Positions 22,000-30,251 of a DNA stretch of 52,271 nt are shown piece by piece. Under the pieces are notes generated by a model that was not told where the DNA came from, made no database searches, and saw only the letters and a list, made by a program, of their open reading frames with translations. The position numbers and the translations under genes were made by a program. Positions within the stretch are counted from its first letter, which is position 1. Each line of letters opens with the position of its first letter. This stretch comes from Oxalobacteraceae bacterium (lineage in GTDB: Bacteria; Pseudomonadota; Gammaproteobacteria; Burkholderiales; Burkholderiaceae_D): the NCBI GenBank assembly GCA_027485795.1, contig JAIXQK010000064.1, forward strand, positions 1 to 52,271, read 5' to 3'.

Positions 22000-22557
22000 A
22001 TGACCATGATCGATACCCGCGCCAGCCATACTGCCTCATTCACAGAGCAGCACTTCAGCGTGCTGTTTCTGTGTATGGGTAACATCTGCCGTAGCCCCAC
22101 TGCACATGGCGTATTTCGACAAAAAGTTCAACAAGCCGGTTTAGCGCACAAGGTCTTCGTCACTTCTGCCGGGACACACAACTATCATCCGGGCGAGCCG
22201 CCGGATCGGCGCAGTCAACGTGCCGCTGTGGAGCGGGGCTATGACATCTCCGATCTGCGCGCGCGGCAATTGAGCGAGCAAGATTTCGAGCAGCATGATT
22301 TATTGCTCGCCATGGACTGGGACAATCTTGCGCTTGCTGAGCAACACTGCCCGCCGACCCACCGGCGCAAGCTGCGGCGTCTAACTGAATTTTGCCGCCA
22401 ACACGATGCAGCCGTGGTGCCAGATCCTTACTATGGTGGGGAAACTGGTTTCCAGCAGGTGCTCGACCTGATCGAAGATGCCTGTGATGGTTTGCTTGAG
22501 CATGTAAGCTCTCAATTTGTGTCACCAACTGCTGCCATCAAGGGAGGACGTAGATGA
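22000..22557 (+). CDS. Low-molecular-weight protein-tyrosine-phosphatase
   Basis: 185 residues, slightly long for the family because of an N-terminal extension of about 18 residues and a C-terminal tail. The P-loop is C25-MGNIC-R31-S with nucleophile C25. The general acid is D142 in DPYYGG. It dephosphorylates phosphotyrosine in the cytoplasm; in many bacteria such enzymes control polysaccharide export kinases, but no such genes are nearby. Its TGA overlaps the ATG of the next gene (ATGA). Confidence 0.95.
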   Translation: MTMIDTRASHTASFTEQHFSVLFLCMGNICRSPTAHGVFRQKVQQAGLAHKVFVTSAGTHNYHPGEPPDRRSQRAAVERGYDISDLRARQLSEQDFEQHDLLLAMDWDNLALAEQHCPPTHRRKLRRLTEFCRQHDAAVVPDPYYGGETGFQQVLDLIEDACDGLLEHVSSQFVSPTAAIKGGRR

Positions 22558-23042
22558 GCAAGATTGTCGCCATTCTCACAGGGATCGTCATCACCGTCGT
22601 ACTGGTCGCTGCCGCGCATTTCACTGGCCTGATCTCCCTGAATCTTGGTAGTAGTGGCAAGCCCGGCAAGTACAAAAACAAGGGCATACTGGAAGTCATC
22701 TGCGATGCCGAGATCAGCCGACCCGGCGAGAAGTTAACACCTCCCTTTGAGACCAGCCGCTCGCCGCTACCCGCAGTATTTGATTTCGAGGAAGGTACCG
22801 GCGCGTATGCAGGTGAGTACACGATGTCGATGAACCGTAAAGGGACGCTGAAAGCACAGGGGGACCTGCTTGAGCTCTACCGCCCTGCGATGTTCAAGCG
22901 ACACGGCGTCGTGATCATTGGTGAACATGTCACATTGGATCGTCGCACCGGCGAGTTCAAGCAGTGGCTGGACCTTGATGGCGGCAAGCGACTGGATCTG
23001 ATCCACGGCTCTTGCAAGCGCACCGATAACGCGCCGTTCTGA
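22554..23042 (+). CDS. Membrane-anchored hypothetical protein
   Basis: 162 residues, not recognised. The N terminus has an uncleaved-looking membrane segment (about residues 4-28, IVAILTGIVITVVLVAAAHF) followed by a soluble domain with two cysteines (VICDAEI and HGSCKRTD) that could form a disulphide in the periplasm. It starts with GGAGG upstream inside the phosphatase gene and overlaps it by 4 bp. Coupling with the phosphatase suggests a shared role, but no function can be given. Confidence 0.75.
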   Translation: MSKIVAILTGIVITVVLVAAAHFTGLISLNLGSSGKPGKYKNKGILEVICDAEISRPGEKLTPPFETSRSPLPAVFDFEEGTGAYAGEYTMSMNRKGTLKAQGDLLELYRPAMFKRHGVVIIGEHVTLDRRTGEFKQWLDLDGGKRLDLIHGSCKRTDNAPF

Positions 23043-24259
23043 GTACCGAAGCGACACAGGCGCGCTCGGCGCTACACATTGCCATCGCCGGTGCTCTGTC
23101 GCTGGCAGTGGCGATGGGCATCGGTCGCTTCGCTTTCACACCGCTGATGCCGGTGATGCTGCAGCAAGGTCTGCTCGATATCGCAGCAGCGAGTTGGCTG
23201 GCGAGCGCCAACTATCTCGGCTATCTGGTGGGCGCACTTCTGTGCACGTTTCAACCCGCGCTCTGGGCACGATGGTCTTGGCCTGCGCTCGCTTCATCCA
23301 CCATGGTCAAAGTCGGTCTCACGCTGACCTGCGTACTCACCGCCGCAATGGCTATCGATATCCGTTCCGCATGGCCAGCGCTACGCTTTATAACCGGCAT
23401 CACTACCGCTATTGGCTTTGTCTACACCTCGACCTGGTGCCTCGCGCATCTGGCGCGTCTGAACCGACCTAGTGCTGGCGGGATTGTTTACATGGGCCCG
23501 GGTATCGGCATCGCCTCCAGCGGATTATTGGCGAGTGTGATGGTGCAGGTGGCATGGCCGGCCAGCTGGGGTTGGATTGCGTTCGGGGTACTGGCGCTGA
23601 TCATCACAGCGCTGGTATGGCCTGTGTTTCGTCATGATAATGACTTGCACACACCGACTACAGCTAACGCTACTGGCGCTGCTGCAGGCGGCACAACCAC
23701 CGAGAAAGCTACGCTGGTGATTGCCTACGGCCTTGCGGGCTTCGGCTACATCATCACAGCGACATTCCTACCGGTGATAGCGCGTTCAGCCCTGCCGGGT
23801 TCGATTTGGCTGGATCTATTCTGGCCCTTACTTGGTATCGCCGTTGCCTGTGGCGCTTTGCTCGCCTCGCGCATTCCCGCACGCATTGATCAGCGCAGCC
23901 TTTTAATCGGCTGCTATCTGATGCAATCATTAGGCGTGGTGATCGTGAACTGGATACCTACCCTGAAGGGCTTTGCCATCGGTAGCGTTCTGGTCGGTTT
24001 GCCGTTCACCGCAATCACATTTTTTGCGATGCAATTAGGCAGGCAATTACATCCACAATCAGCGCCCGCGATCATCGGCTTGCTATCAGGCGCATTTGCC
24101 TTCGGCCAAATCATCGGCCCACCCGTCGCTGCTGCCATGCTGGCGCGCGCGTCGAATCATGCAACCGGCTTTGCCTGGGCTATTGATATGGCCGCAGCCT
24201 CGCTATTGCTCGGCGCAGGTCTGTACTTCTGGATGATCAAGCGGTTTAAAACCGGATAA
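23039..24259 (+). CDS. YbfB/YjiJ family MFS transporter
   Basis: About 406 residues with 12 predicted membrane segments. The signature VAMGIGRFAFTPLMPVML is the hallmark of the YbfB/YjiJ family; substrates are unknown. The first helix (HIAIAGALSLAVAMGIG) begins upstream of the only ordinary start (GTG 23108), which would cut it. The in-frame CTG at 23039 overlaps the previous stop as CTGA and gives a complete helix, so I take CTG as the start, with uncertainty. Last gene of the darP run; a terminator follows at 24352. Confidence 0.85.
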   Translation: MSTEATQARSALHIAIAGALSLAVAMGIGRFAFTPLMPVMLQQGLLDIAAASWLASANYLGYLVGALLCTFQPALWARWSWPALASSTMVKVGLTLTCVLTAAMAIDIRSAWPALRFITGITTAIGFVYTSTWCLAHLARLNRPSAGGIVYMGPGIGIASSGLLASVMVQVAWPASWGWIAFGVLALIITALVWPVFRHDNDLHTPTTANATGAAAGGTTTEKATLVIAYGLAGFGYIITATFLPVIARSALPGSIWLDLFWPLLGIAVACGALLASRIPARIDQRSLLIGCYLMQSLGVVIVNWIPTLKGFAIGSVLVGLPFTAITFFAMQLGRQLHPQSAPAIIGLLSGAFAFGQIIGPPVAAAMLARASNHATGFAWAIDMAAASLLLGAGLYFWMIKRFKTG

Positions 24260-24351
24260 ATCATGCATCCACATCAAGCCTTCACCACAAGGTTGCTGGC
24301 TAGACGGGGATGTCGAAGACAGTACATGACGTACGACGAGACATCACCAAC

Positions 24352-24388
24352 AACGCCAGCGGCCTTGTGGCTAAGGCGTTTTATTTTT
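24352..24388 (+). terminator. Terminator after the YbfB-type MFS gene
   Basis: Outer stem AACGCC / GGCGTT (24352-24357 / 24375-24380) with inner AGC / GCT, followed by TTATTTTT. The T tract lies inside the 3' end of the convergent motB. Confidence 0.8.
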
Positions 24389-25397
24389 CGAGGGGTGGGT
24401 CGTTGTACAGCACCGTAATACTGATCCGACGGTTACGCGGGTCAGCTGGGTTCTGCGGGTTGAATGGCGCTGTATCTGCCACGCCTTCAATGCGAACAAT
24501 ACGGCCACTACCAATACCACCGGTTTCCAACATGCGCCGTGTTGCCTCGGCACGCTCGATCGACAAAGACCAGTTGGTACGTTCGCTGCCCTCCGGGAAG
24601 GGTGAACTATCGGTGTGCCCCTTGACCGCCATCTTATTCGGCATATTCGCCAATGAGCGCGTGACTTCGTTAATCAGCGCTCGCGCGCGTGGATCCATCG
24701 CCGCATTACCACTACCGAACATCGAGAAATTCGCCTTATCGATGATGTCGATTCGCAGACCCGTTTTTTCTCGCGTGAACTGCACCTGATTTTTCAGATC
24801 CGCCAGTGTTCTACTCAGTGAGAGGTTTTCGGTGATCTCTTGCTCCAGCTTATCGAGTTTTTCACGCTCGGCTTGCTCCGCGATTTTCTGCTTCTGTTCT
24901 TCGGTCAGGTTCTTGCCGTACTGCGGATTCGGTTTGTCATCCGGCGAGGTGCCGGCATCGTCACCCTTGCCACCTTCAGCGCGCGGACTGACCCGCTCAA
25001 TCAGCGCCTGCTGTTTAGGGTCCATGGGCAAGGTCTCGGGGTCAATGATAGAGCGACCACCAAACATACCGTTCGAGCCCGCTGTCTCACCGGCGCCAGA
25101 GACCTTCAACTCAGTCGGTTGGAAGTATTCTGCAATACCAATACGCTGCTCCTCGGGGGTCGCACCCAGCAGCCACATCAGCAAAAAGAACGCCATCATG
25201 GCGGTCATCATGTCGGCCAGCGCAATTTTCCATGCACCGCCATGGGCACCTGCGTGCCCTTCCTCTTCAATCTTTTTCCAGATAACCGGCGGTTTCGGCT
25301 CCTCCGCCGGCTCGGCTGGCGGGGCGTCAGGCGCAGCTTCGCCCTCGGCAGCGGCGGCAGCGGCTTCGTCTTCTGGTTTCTTCTCTTCTTCTGCCAT
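24381..25397 (-). CDS. motB: Flagellar motor stator protein MotB
   Basis: 338-residue stator subunit coupling ion flow to rotation. The single membrane segment ALADMMTAMMAFFLLMWLLG contains D62, the equivalent of the proton-binding E. coli D32. The OmpA-like peptidoglycan-binding domain is near residues 225-330, with VKGHTDSSPF and SLSIERAEATRRML. The first 50 residues are an Ala/Glu/Pro-rich extension, longer than in E. coli. ATG 25397 is preferred to a TTG seven codons upstream. motA is not adjacent on either side, which is unusual. Confidence 0.93.
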   Translation of the reverse strand: MAEEEKKPEDEAAAAAAEGEAAPDAPPAEPAEEPKPPVIWKKIEEEGHAGAHGGAWKIALADMMTAMMAFFLLMWLLGATPEEQRIGIAEYFQPTELKVSGAGETAGSNGMFGGRSIIDPETLPMDPKQQALIERVSPRAEGGKGDDAGTSPDDKPNPQYGKNLTEEQKQKIAEQAEREKLDKLEQEITENLSLSRTLADLKNQVQFTREKTGLRIDIIDKANFSMFGSGNAAMDPRARALINEVTRSLANMPNKMAVKGHTDSSPFPEGSERTNWSLSIERAEATRRMLETGGIGSGRIVRIEGVADTAPFNPQNPADPRNRRISITVLYNDPPLEK

Positions 25398-25819
25398 GGT
25401 CGGATTTGGGGTGAGCAAGGCCGGGCGTGCGCGGTAAATGCCTTATGAATCGACAGCAGTGGCTCAGGCTGCAGTCTTGATTGGGGAAATATAAATGAAT
25501 CAGCCAGCTACGTCGATGAACTCCTGATAACTTTAGGAACAAAGATAATCTTTTGAAAACTATTTAAACAGGCCCGACAAAATGCCGCGGGCACGTTTAA
25601 TGCACTAGCTAAATTGGTCGTGTCGGTTGGCAGACAGCAGCCGATCTAATAGGGCGGTTCGCCCTAGAGCTTCGCCTTAGGCGTTCGCTGTAGTAGTGCG
25701 ATGAGATGGTATCGGAGCAGCAGTCGACGCATTTGAGTGCTAGTGCAGTGATGTCGATTGAGTGTTGCTTGCTTCGCAGTTCAGGTTTAACTTCTTCATT
25801 CAACGAGGAGGGACCGAGT
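25398..25819. other. Divergent intergenic region with two adjacent hairpins
   Basis: 422 bp between motB (minus) and the unknown gene at 25820 (plus). It contains TAGGGCG / CGCCCTA with a 3-nt loop (25650-25666), directly followed by CGCC-TTA-GGCG (25673-25683). A further GCCCG / CGGGC pair lies near 25572-25592. I see no clear flagellar sigma-28 promoter for motB. No gene seen. Confidence 0.5.
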
Positions 25820-26248
25820 ATGGATTTTCAACCGTATATTCGCGCCAGTTGGGAAATCGTGATGGAATGCGAGAGCCGCAGCCGTGTCAATCTTGATGAA
25901 GAACTAGAAGCTTATCTGGTCTACATGGTTGCGCGAAATTTTCGCAACCCTGATTTTCCGCCTGATGTGATATGCCTCGAGTTCACCAAAGCCCGTACAC
26001 GCGATGACTTTCGACAGATCGGCGATAGCTGCTTAATAGTCGATGCCTGGGATGTACGACGCGCTCGACTCACCAGCCAAGATTATTACGAAAAGCTGGG
26101 TCAAGCCGCCTATGCCTACGCAGCGATGACATCCCGACCGATTGACACCTTGTTTCAACGAATCGCGCGTGAGTTTTCATGTCTTTCAAAAGTGCTGGCG
26201 GGCGTCAAGCCGCAGCTTGATGCAGTACGACCGTACAGCTCGCACTAG
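25820..26248 (+). CDS. Hypothetical protein
   Basis: 142 residues, not recognised. The start is well supported: GAGGAGGGA at 25805-25813 before ATG. The sequence is soluble, mixed alpha/beta in look, with an Asp/Glu/Arg-rich character, EELEAYLVYMVARNF near residues 25-45 and DSCLIVDAWDVRRARL in the middle. No signal peptide or membrane segment. It is followed by gloA after 78 bp, which has its own promoter-like sequence. Confidence 0.75.
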   Translation: MDFQPYIRASWEIVMECESRSRVNLDEELEAYLVYMVARNFRNPDFPPDVICLEFTKARTRDDFRQIGDSCLIVDAWDVRRARLTSQDYYEKLGQAAYAYAAMTSRPIDTLFQRIAREFSCLSKVLAGVKPQLDAVRPYSSH

Positions 26249-26270
26249 CGGAGACCAGGTGGCGCGCGCG

Positions 26271-26299
26271 CTGAGGGAAGATTCGGCGCACGCTACAAT
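26271..26299 (+). promoter_or_regulatory. Possible promoter of gloA
   Basis: TACAAT at 26294-26299 with CTGAGG at 26271-26276, spacer 17 bp. The -10 is good, the -35 weak. A start near 26306 would leave a leader of about 20 nt. Confidence 0.35.
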
Positions 26300-26326
26300 A
26301 TCGGCTTTTATTGAGCGACTATCACC

Positions 26327-26746
26327 ATGAAATACCTGCACACCATGGTTCGCGTCAGCGACCTCGACGCCTCTGTCAAGTTTTATCGCGACGCACTCGG
26401 CCTAGAAGTATTACGCGCGCAAGAGTATCCTGGCGGGCGATTCACACTGGTTTATCTCGCAGCTCCGGGCGATGAAGAAGCGCAAGTCGAACTGACTTAC
26501 AACTGGGATCCGGAAGAACTCGGTGGCGCGCGTAATTTTGGCCACCTTGCCTACGCAGTCGATGATGTATACGCGCTGTGCGAGCGACTTCAGTCACACG
26601 GCGTCACCATCTTGCGCCCACCCCGCGATGGCCGCATGGCATTTGTTCGATCGCCCGACAATATCTCGATCGAGTTATTGCAAAGAGGGCAGCCACTGCC
26701 GCCGGCCGAGCCTTGGGTTTCTATGCCCAACACCGGCACCTGGTAA
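26327..26746 (+). CDS. gloA: Lactoylglutathione lyase (glyoxalase I)
   Basis: Converts the glutathione-methylglyoxal hemithioacetal to S-lactoylglutathione, a cytoplasmic detoxification step. 139 residues, two VOC beta-alpha-beta modules. The metal ligands are all present: H5 (MKYLHTMVRV), E55 (AQVELTYN), H73 (GHLAYAV) and E116 (SIELLQ), in the spacing of the nickel-type E. coli enzyme (H5, E56, H74, E122). The loops after the third ligand are a few residues shorter. A large structured element follows 4 bp after the stop. Confidence 0.94.
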   Translation: MKYLHTMVRVSDLDASVKFYRDALGLEVLRAQEYPGGRFTLVYLAAPGDEEAQVELTYNWDPEELGGARNFGHLAYAVDDVYALCERLQSHGVTILRPPRDGRMAFVRSPDNISIELLQRGQPLPPAEPWVSMPNTGTW

Positions 26747-26749
26747 TCT

Positions 26750-26890
26750 AACTCTCATTCAAAATGTCGCTGGCGGTGTTGGCGGCAACTTGCCGTACGT
26801 CGTGTACTGTCTGCGTTGCCGCCGTCTAGCCAGCGCTCGCATCAATTTTTGATGCTCATTTTGATTGAGAGTTTTTAGTTTTTTTCAAAA
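26750..26890 (+). terminator. Compound nested hairpin after gloA, with T tract
   Basis: Three concentric inverted repeats: AACTCTCATTCAAAATG (26750-26766) pairs with 26857-26873 at 16 of 17 positions; GCTGGC (26769-26774) with GCCAGC (26829-26834); GGCGGCAAC (26781-26789) with GTTGCCGCC (26815-26823). A side hairpin GCATCAA-TTT-TTGATGC sits at 26839-26855. T-rich TTTTTAGTTTTTTTTC follows. It can act as a terminator for gloA but is far larger than needed. Confidence 0.7.
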
Positions 26891-26906
26891 TGTCGCTGGC
26901 GGTGTT
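26758..26906. repeat. 23-bp direct repeat flanking the nested hairpin
   Basis: An identical 23-bp sequence, beginning TTCAAAATGTCG and ending GGCGGTGTT, occurs at 26758-26780 (inside the left arm of the hairpin) and at 26884-26906 (just before the mmsA stop on the minus strand). The copies are 126 bp apart. It may mark a duplication or the footprint of a small element. Confidence 0.85.
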
Positions 26907-26914
26907 CAATCCAA

Positions 26915-28411
26915 TCAGCGACTCGACGGAAACGAGAACACAGCGCCTTCGCGCACACCCGCCGAAGGCCAGCGCTGCGTAATAGCTTTGCGACGAGTAT
27001 AAAAGCGCACACCATCCGGGCCGTAGGCGTGCAAGTCGCCAAACAGCGACCGCTTCCAACCACCAAAGGAGTGGTACGCCACCGGCACAGGTAACGGCAC
27101 ATTCACACCGACCATCCCGACTTGAATATTGTCAGTAAAGTAGCGCGCTGCTTCGCCATCACGCGTGAAGATGCAAGTGCCGTTACCGTACTCGTGCGCA
27201 TCAATCAAATCCATGCCCTCTTGTAATGAGGCGACTCGAACGATGCCCAACACCGGACCAAAAATCTCTTCCAGGTAAATCGTCATCTGTGGCTTCACAT
27301 GATCGAACAAACAGGGACCAAGGAAGAATCCGTCCTCATGCCCGCTGACCTTGATGCCGCGTCCATCAACGACCAACTTGGCACCTTCAGCGACACCGGC
27401 ATCGACATAGCCCTTTACTTTCTCGAAATGGTCTCGGGTAACAAGCGGACCCATATCACTCTTTGGGTCTGTCCCGGGGCCGATATGCATACGTGCGATC
27501 TCGGCTTTCAATCCCTCGATCATTTTGTCGGCGGTGCCATCGCCCACTGCCACAATCAGCGGTACCGCCATGCAGCGCTCGCCACAAGAACCATAAGCAG
27601 CACCCATCATCGCACTCACTGCGTTGGCAATATCCGCATCGGGCATGACGATAGCGTGATTCTTGGCACCGCCCAGTGCTTGCACGCGCTTGCCATTCGC
27701 GCAGCCCGTACCATAAATTGCTTGCGCAATAGGGGTTGAACCCACGAATGAAATCGCCTGCACACGCGGATCATTCAGCAGAGCATCAACCGCCTCTTTG
27801 TCACCATTCACCACATTCAGCACACCCGGTGGCAAGCCCGCCTGCAAAGCGAGTTCAGCAATCAGCATCGCCGATGAGGGATCACGCTCAGAGGGTTTAA
27901 GAATGAACGTGTTGCCGCAAACAACTGCCATTGGCCACATCCATAGCGGCACCATCGCCGGAAAATTAAAAGGCGTAATACCCGCTGTGACCCCTAGCGG
28001 CTGAAACTCACTCCAGGCATCAATACCGGGGCCAACGTTCTTGCTGTACTCACCCTTCAGTAATTCGGGCGCATAGCTCGCGTATTCAACATTTTCAATA
28101 CCGCGCTGCAGCTCACCCATGGCATCAGCAAGTACCTTGCCGTGCTCTTCAGTAATGAGTGCACAGATCTTGTCTGCATTTTGCTCGAGCAGCTCTTTGA
28201 GTTTGCTCATCACACGCGCCCGCTTCAGGGGCGGTGTGGCACGCCATGCCGGATAAGCCGCTTGCGCGGAAGCGATGGCAAGCTCGACAGTCTTAGTATC
28301 AGCCAGCTGTAGTGTACGAATCGCTGCGCCAGTCGCGGGGTTGTAAACAGGCTGCGTACGCGTGCCGCCATGATGCGCGACACCTTGAATCAGGTGAGGA
28401 ATAGTTTGCAT
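26915..28411 (-). CDS. mmsA: CoA-acylating methylmalonate-semialdehyde dehydrogenase
   Basis: NAD-dependent oxidation of malonate or methylmalonate semialdehyde to acetyl-CoA or propionyl-CoA with CO2 release. 498 residues. Family features: TPFNFPAMVPLWMWP (residues 146-160), SFVGSTPIAQAIY, and the catalytic cysteine C280 in GERCMA, the MmsA form rather than the general aldehyde dehydrogenase motif. Lies 28 bp downstream of the aminotransferase, so both should form a beta-alanine catabolic operon in which this enzyme uses malonate semialdehyde. Confidence 0.95.
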   Translation of the reverse strand: MQTIPHLIQGVAHHGGTRTQPVYNPATGAAIRTLQLADTKTVELAIASAQAAYPAWRATPPLKRARVMSKLKELLEQNADKICALITEEHGKVLADAMGELQRGIENVEYASYAPELLKGEYSKNVGPGIDAWSEFQPLGVTAGITPFNFPAMVPLWMWPMAVVCGNTFILKPSERDPSSAMLIAELALQAGLPPGVLNVVNGDKEAVDALLNDPRVQAISFVGSTPIAQAIYGTGCANGKRVQALGGAKNHAIVMPDADIANAVSAMMGAAYGSCGERCMAVPLIVAVGDGTADKMIEGLKAEIARMHIGPGTDPKSDMGPLVTRDHFEKVKGYVDAGVAEGAKLVVDGRGIKVSGHEDGFFLGPCLFDHVKPQMTIYLEEIFGPVLGIVRVASLQEGMDLIDAHEYGNGTCIFTRDGEAARYFTDNIQVGMVGVNVPLPVPVAYHSFGGWKRSLFGDLHAYGPDGVRFYTRRKAITQRWPSAGVREGAVFSFPSSR

Positions 28412-28439
28412 GATCAGGGAAAGAATGGAGGGAGATACT

Positions 28440-29798
28440 TCAGGGGTCGAGCGCGTTGAACGCCTCCCCTAACGCATCGACTAGGCGATCGATTTCTACT
28501 TCGGTCGAGATAAAGGGTGGTGCTAATTGCACCGTATCGTTGGCATAGCGCACATAGAAGCCCTGCTTCCACATCGTCATGCCCACTTCATACGGCCGCT
28601 TGGCAGGCTCGCCTGGGGCAGCGGCCAAAGTAAACCCGGCAGCCAGTCCGAAATTACGAATGTCGGTCACATGCTTACAGCCACGCAGCGCATGGACTTT
28701 TTGTTCAAAGTAGGGTGCAAGCGAATTGACGCGCTCGACCGCCTGCTCTCGCTCGAGCAAATCAAGCGTCGCGAGTGCCGCAGCGCAGGCGACCGGGTGC
28801 GCAGAGTAGGTATACCCATGCGGGAACTCGACCAAATAATGCGGCGCATCGGCATGCATGAAGGTGTCATAAATCTCGGGCTTCACCACTACCGCACCGA
28901 GTGGCTGCACACCATTCGTAATCTGCTTGGCGCAATTGAGAATATCCGGCGTCACGCCAAATGCTTCTGCACCTGTCCATGCACCTGAGCGTCCAAAGCC
29001 AGTGATCACCTCGTCAAAGATCAGCAAGATATCGTGCTGATCACAGATCTCACGCAAGCGCTGCAAGTATCCAACGGGTGGCACGACGACACCCGCAGAA
29101 CCCGAGAAGGGTTCGACAATAACCGCAGCGATATTCGATGCATCATGCAGATTAATCAGACGTAGCAGATCATCTGCCAACTCTGCACCCTGCTGCGGCA
29201 TGCCACGCGAAAAAGCATTCTGCGGCAGCTGAGTGTGCGGGAGGTGATCGGTTTCGACGCCTTGCCCAAACAGCTTTCGATTGCCAACGATACCGCCCAC
29301 CGAGATACCACCGAAGTTCACGCCGTGGTAACCCTTCTCGCGACCGATAAAGCGGGTCTTGGAGCCCTTACCCTTTGCGCGCCAATAAGCGCGTGCCATT
29401 TTCAGCGAGGTATCCGCCGCTTCAGAACCTGAGCCGGTAAAAAAAACATGACCCAAGCCCGCCGGCAAAAAACTTTGCATGCGGTTTGCCAGCGCAAAAG
29501 ATTGCGGATGACCAAACTGAAACGGTGGCATGAAATCCAGCGTGCTCATTTGACGGCTGACCGCTTCAATCAACTCCGGACGACGATGACCCAGCCCGGT
29601 ACACCACAAGCCCGACAGACCATCAAAAATACGGCGACCATCGGCATCAGTGTAATAAGCACCATTGGCCTCCACCATCAGCCGCGGGTTAGCCTTGAAT
29701 TCTCGATTGCCGGTGTAAGGCATCCAGTGCGCCTGCAGCCAGTCGCCGTCGGCTTGTACGCCAACTTCGGTAACGGCTTTGGGATCAAAGGGTTTCAT
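28440..29798 (-). CDS. Omega-amino acid:pyruvate aminotransferase (beta-alanine transaminase)
   Basis: Class-III PLP aminotransferase, 452 residues. PLP lysine is K291 in NCAKQITNGVQPL; the pyridine-ring aspartate is D262 in LIFDEVITGFGRSG. The N-terminal HWMPYTGNREFK and FTGSGSEAADTSLK fit the omega-amino acid:pyruvate subgroup. With pyruvate it would turn beta-alanine into malonate semialdehyde, the substrate of MmsA next door. ATG 29798; a small disordered-protein gene lies 34 bp upstream on the same strand. Confidence 0.93.
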   Translation of the reverse strand: MKPFDPKAVTEVGVQADGDWLQAHWMPYTGNREFKANPRLMVEANGAYYTDADGRRIFDGLSGLWCTGLGHRRPELIEAVSRQMSTLDFMPPFQFGHPQSFALANRMQSFLPAGLGHVFFTGSGSEAADTSLKMARAYWRAKGKGSKTRFIGREKGYHGVNFGGISVGGIVGNRKLFGQGVETDHLPHTQLPQNAFSRGMPQQGAELADDLLRLINLHDASNIAAVIVEPFSGSAGVVVPPVGYLQRLREICDQHDILLIFDEVITGFGRSGAWTGAEAFGVTPDILNCAKQITNGVQPLGAVVVKPEIYDTFMHADAPHYLVEFPHGYTYSAHPVACAAALATLDLLEREQAVERVNSLAPYFEQKVHALRGCKHVTDIRNFGLAAGFTLAAAPGEPAKRPYEVGMTMWKQGFYVRYANDTVQLAPPFISTEVEIDRLVDALGEAFNALDP

Positions 29799-29832
29799 TA
29801 TTGGGTTATCTGTTAGGTCTCGGATGGTTGGA

Positions 29833-30234
29833 TTAAACCCTAACGTCCACAGTGCCGCCTGTAATCATCGAATGACGATCATCATGCTCGCGTTTCAACC
29901 GGGACGGCGGCTCGTACAAAGAATGCATGATTTTCGGTGGGGTTACGAGTTCACGCTGTGCCGTTGGCGCTGCACCTGCCGCTCCACTGGGCAATGGAGT
30001 CGCCTTGGCGGTAGGCACGCCGCGTTGTGCTGCCGCTTGCGCCGGTGGCGGCGAGGGATCCAAAGAGCTACGACCCTCGACCTGCCGCCGCTGAACCGCC
30101 GCGGCCTTGGATCGATCCTCGGAACGCTCAGCCATCGCCTCCGGCAGCGCGGGCGCGGCCGTGTTTCGGCGGTAAGTGGTCAGCGCCGGATCGCGATTCT
30201 GATATTGATCGGATGAGGTACCTATCGCTGGCAT
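29833..30234 (-). CDS. Small Ala/Pro-rich hypothetical protein
   Basis: 133 residues, not recognised, probably mostly disordered: rich in Ala, Pro, Arg, Ser and Gln, with short ordered-looking ends (MPAIGTSSDQYQNRDPALTTYRR-type start; MITGGTVDVRV end). The start is supported by GGAGA at 30241-30245 on the minus strand. Frames on the plus strand of the same region lack a ribosome-binding site. It could be the first gene of the aminotransferase/mmsA unit (34 bp gap). Confidence 0.6.
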   Translation of the reverse strand: MPAIGTSSDQYQNRDPALTTYRRNTAAPALPEAMAERSEDRSKAAAVQRRQVEGRSSLDPSPPPAQAAAQRGVPTAKATPLPSGAAGAAPTAQRELVTPPKIMHSLYEPPSRLKREHDDRHSMITGGTVDVRV

Positions 30235-30251
30235 TATCAGTCTCCAAAACT

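Noticed and set aside
24832-25448. Long plus-strand frames opposite motB
   Set aside because: Antisense to a complete motB with OmpA domain; composition is Ser-rich or Leu/Arg-rich chance coding.
25650-25700. tRNA or tRNA-like fragment (GGTTCG-type loop)
   Set aside because: Only one arm-like element is found; no acceptor stem or anticodon arm can be drawn.
26746-26890. Integron attC site
   Set aside because: ATCTAAC at the left end fits RYYYAAC, but the right end reads GTTTTTA, not GTTRRRY, and no integrase or cassette array is seen.
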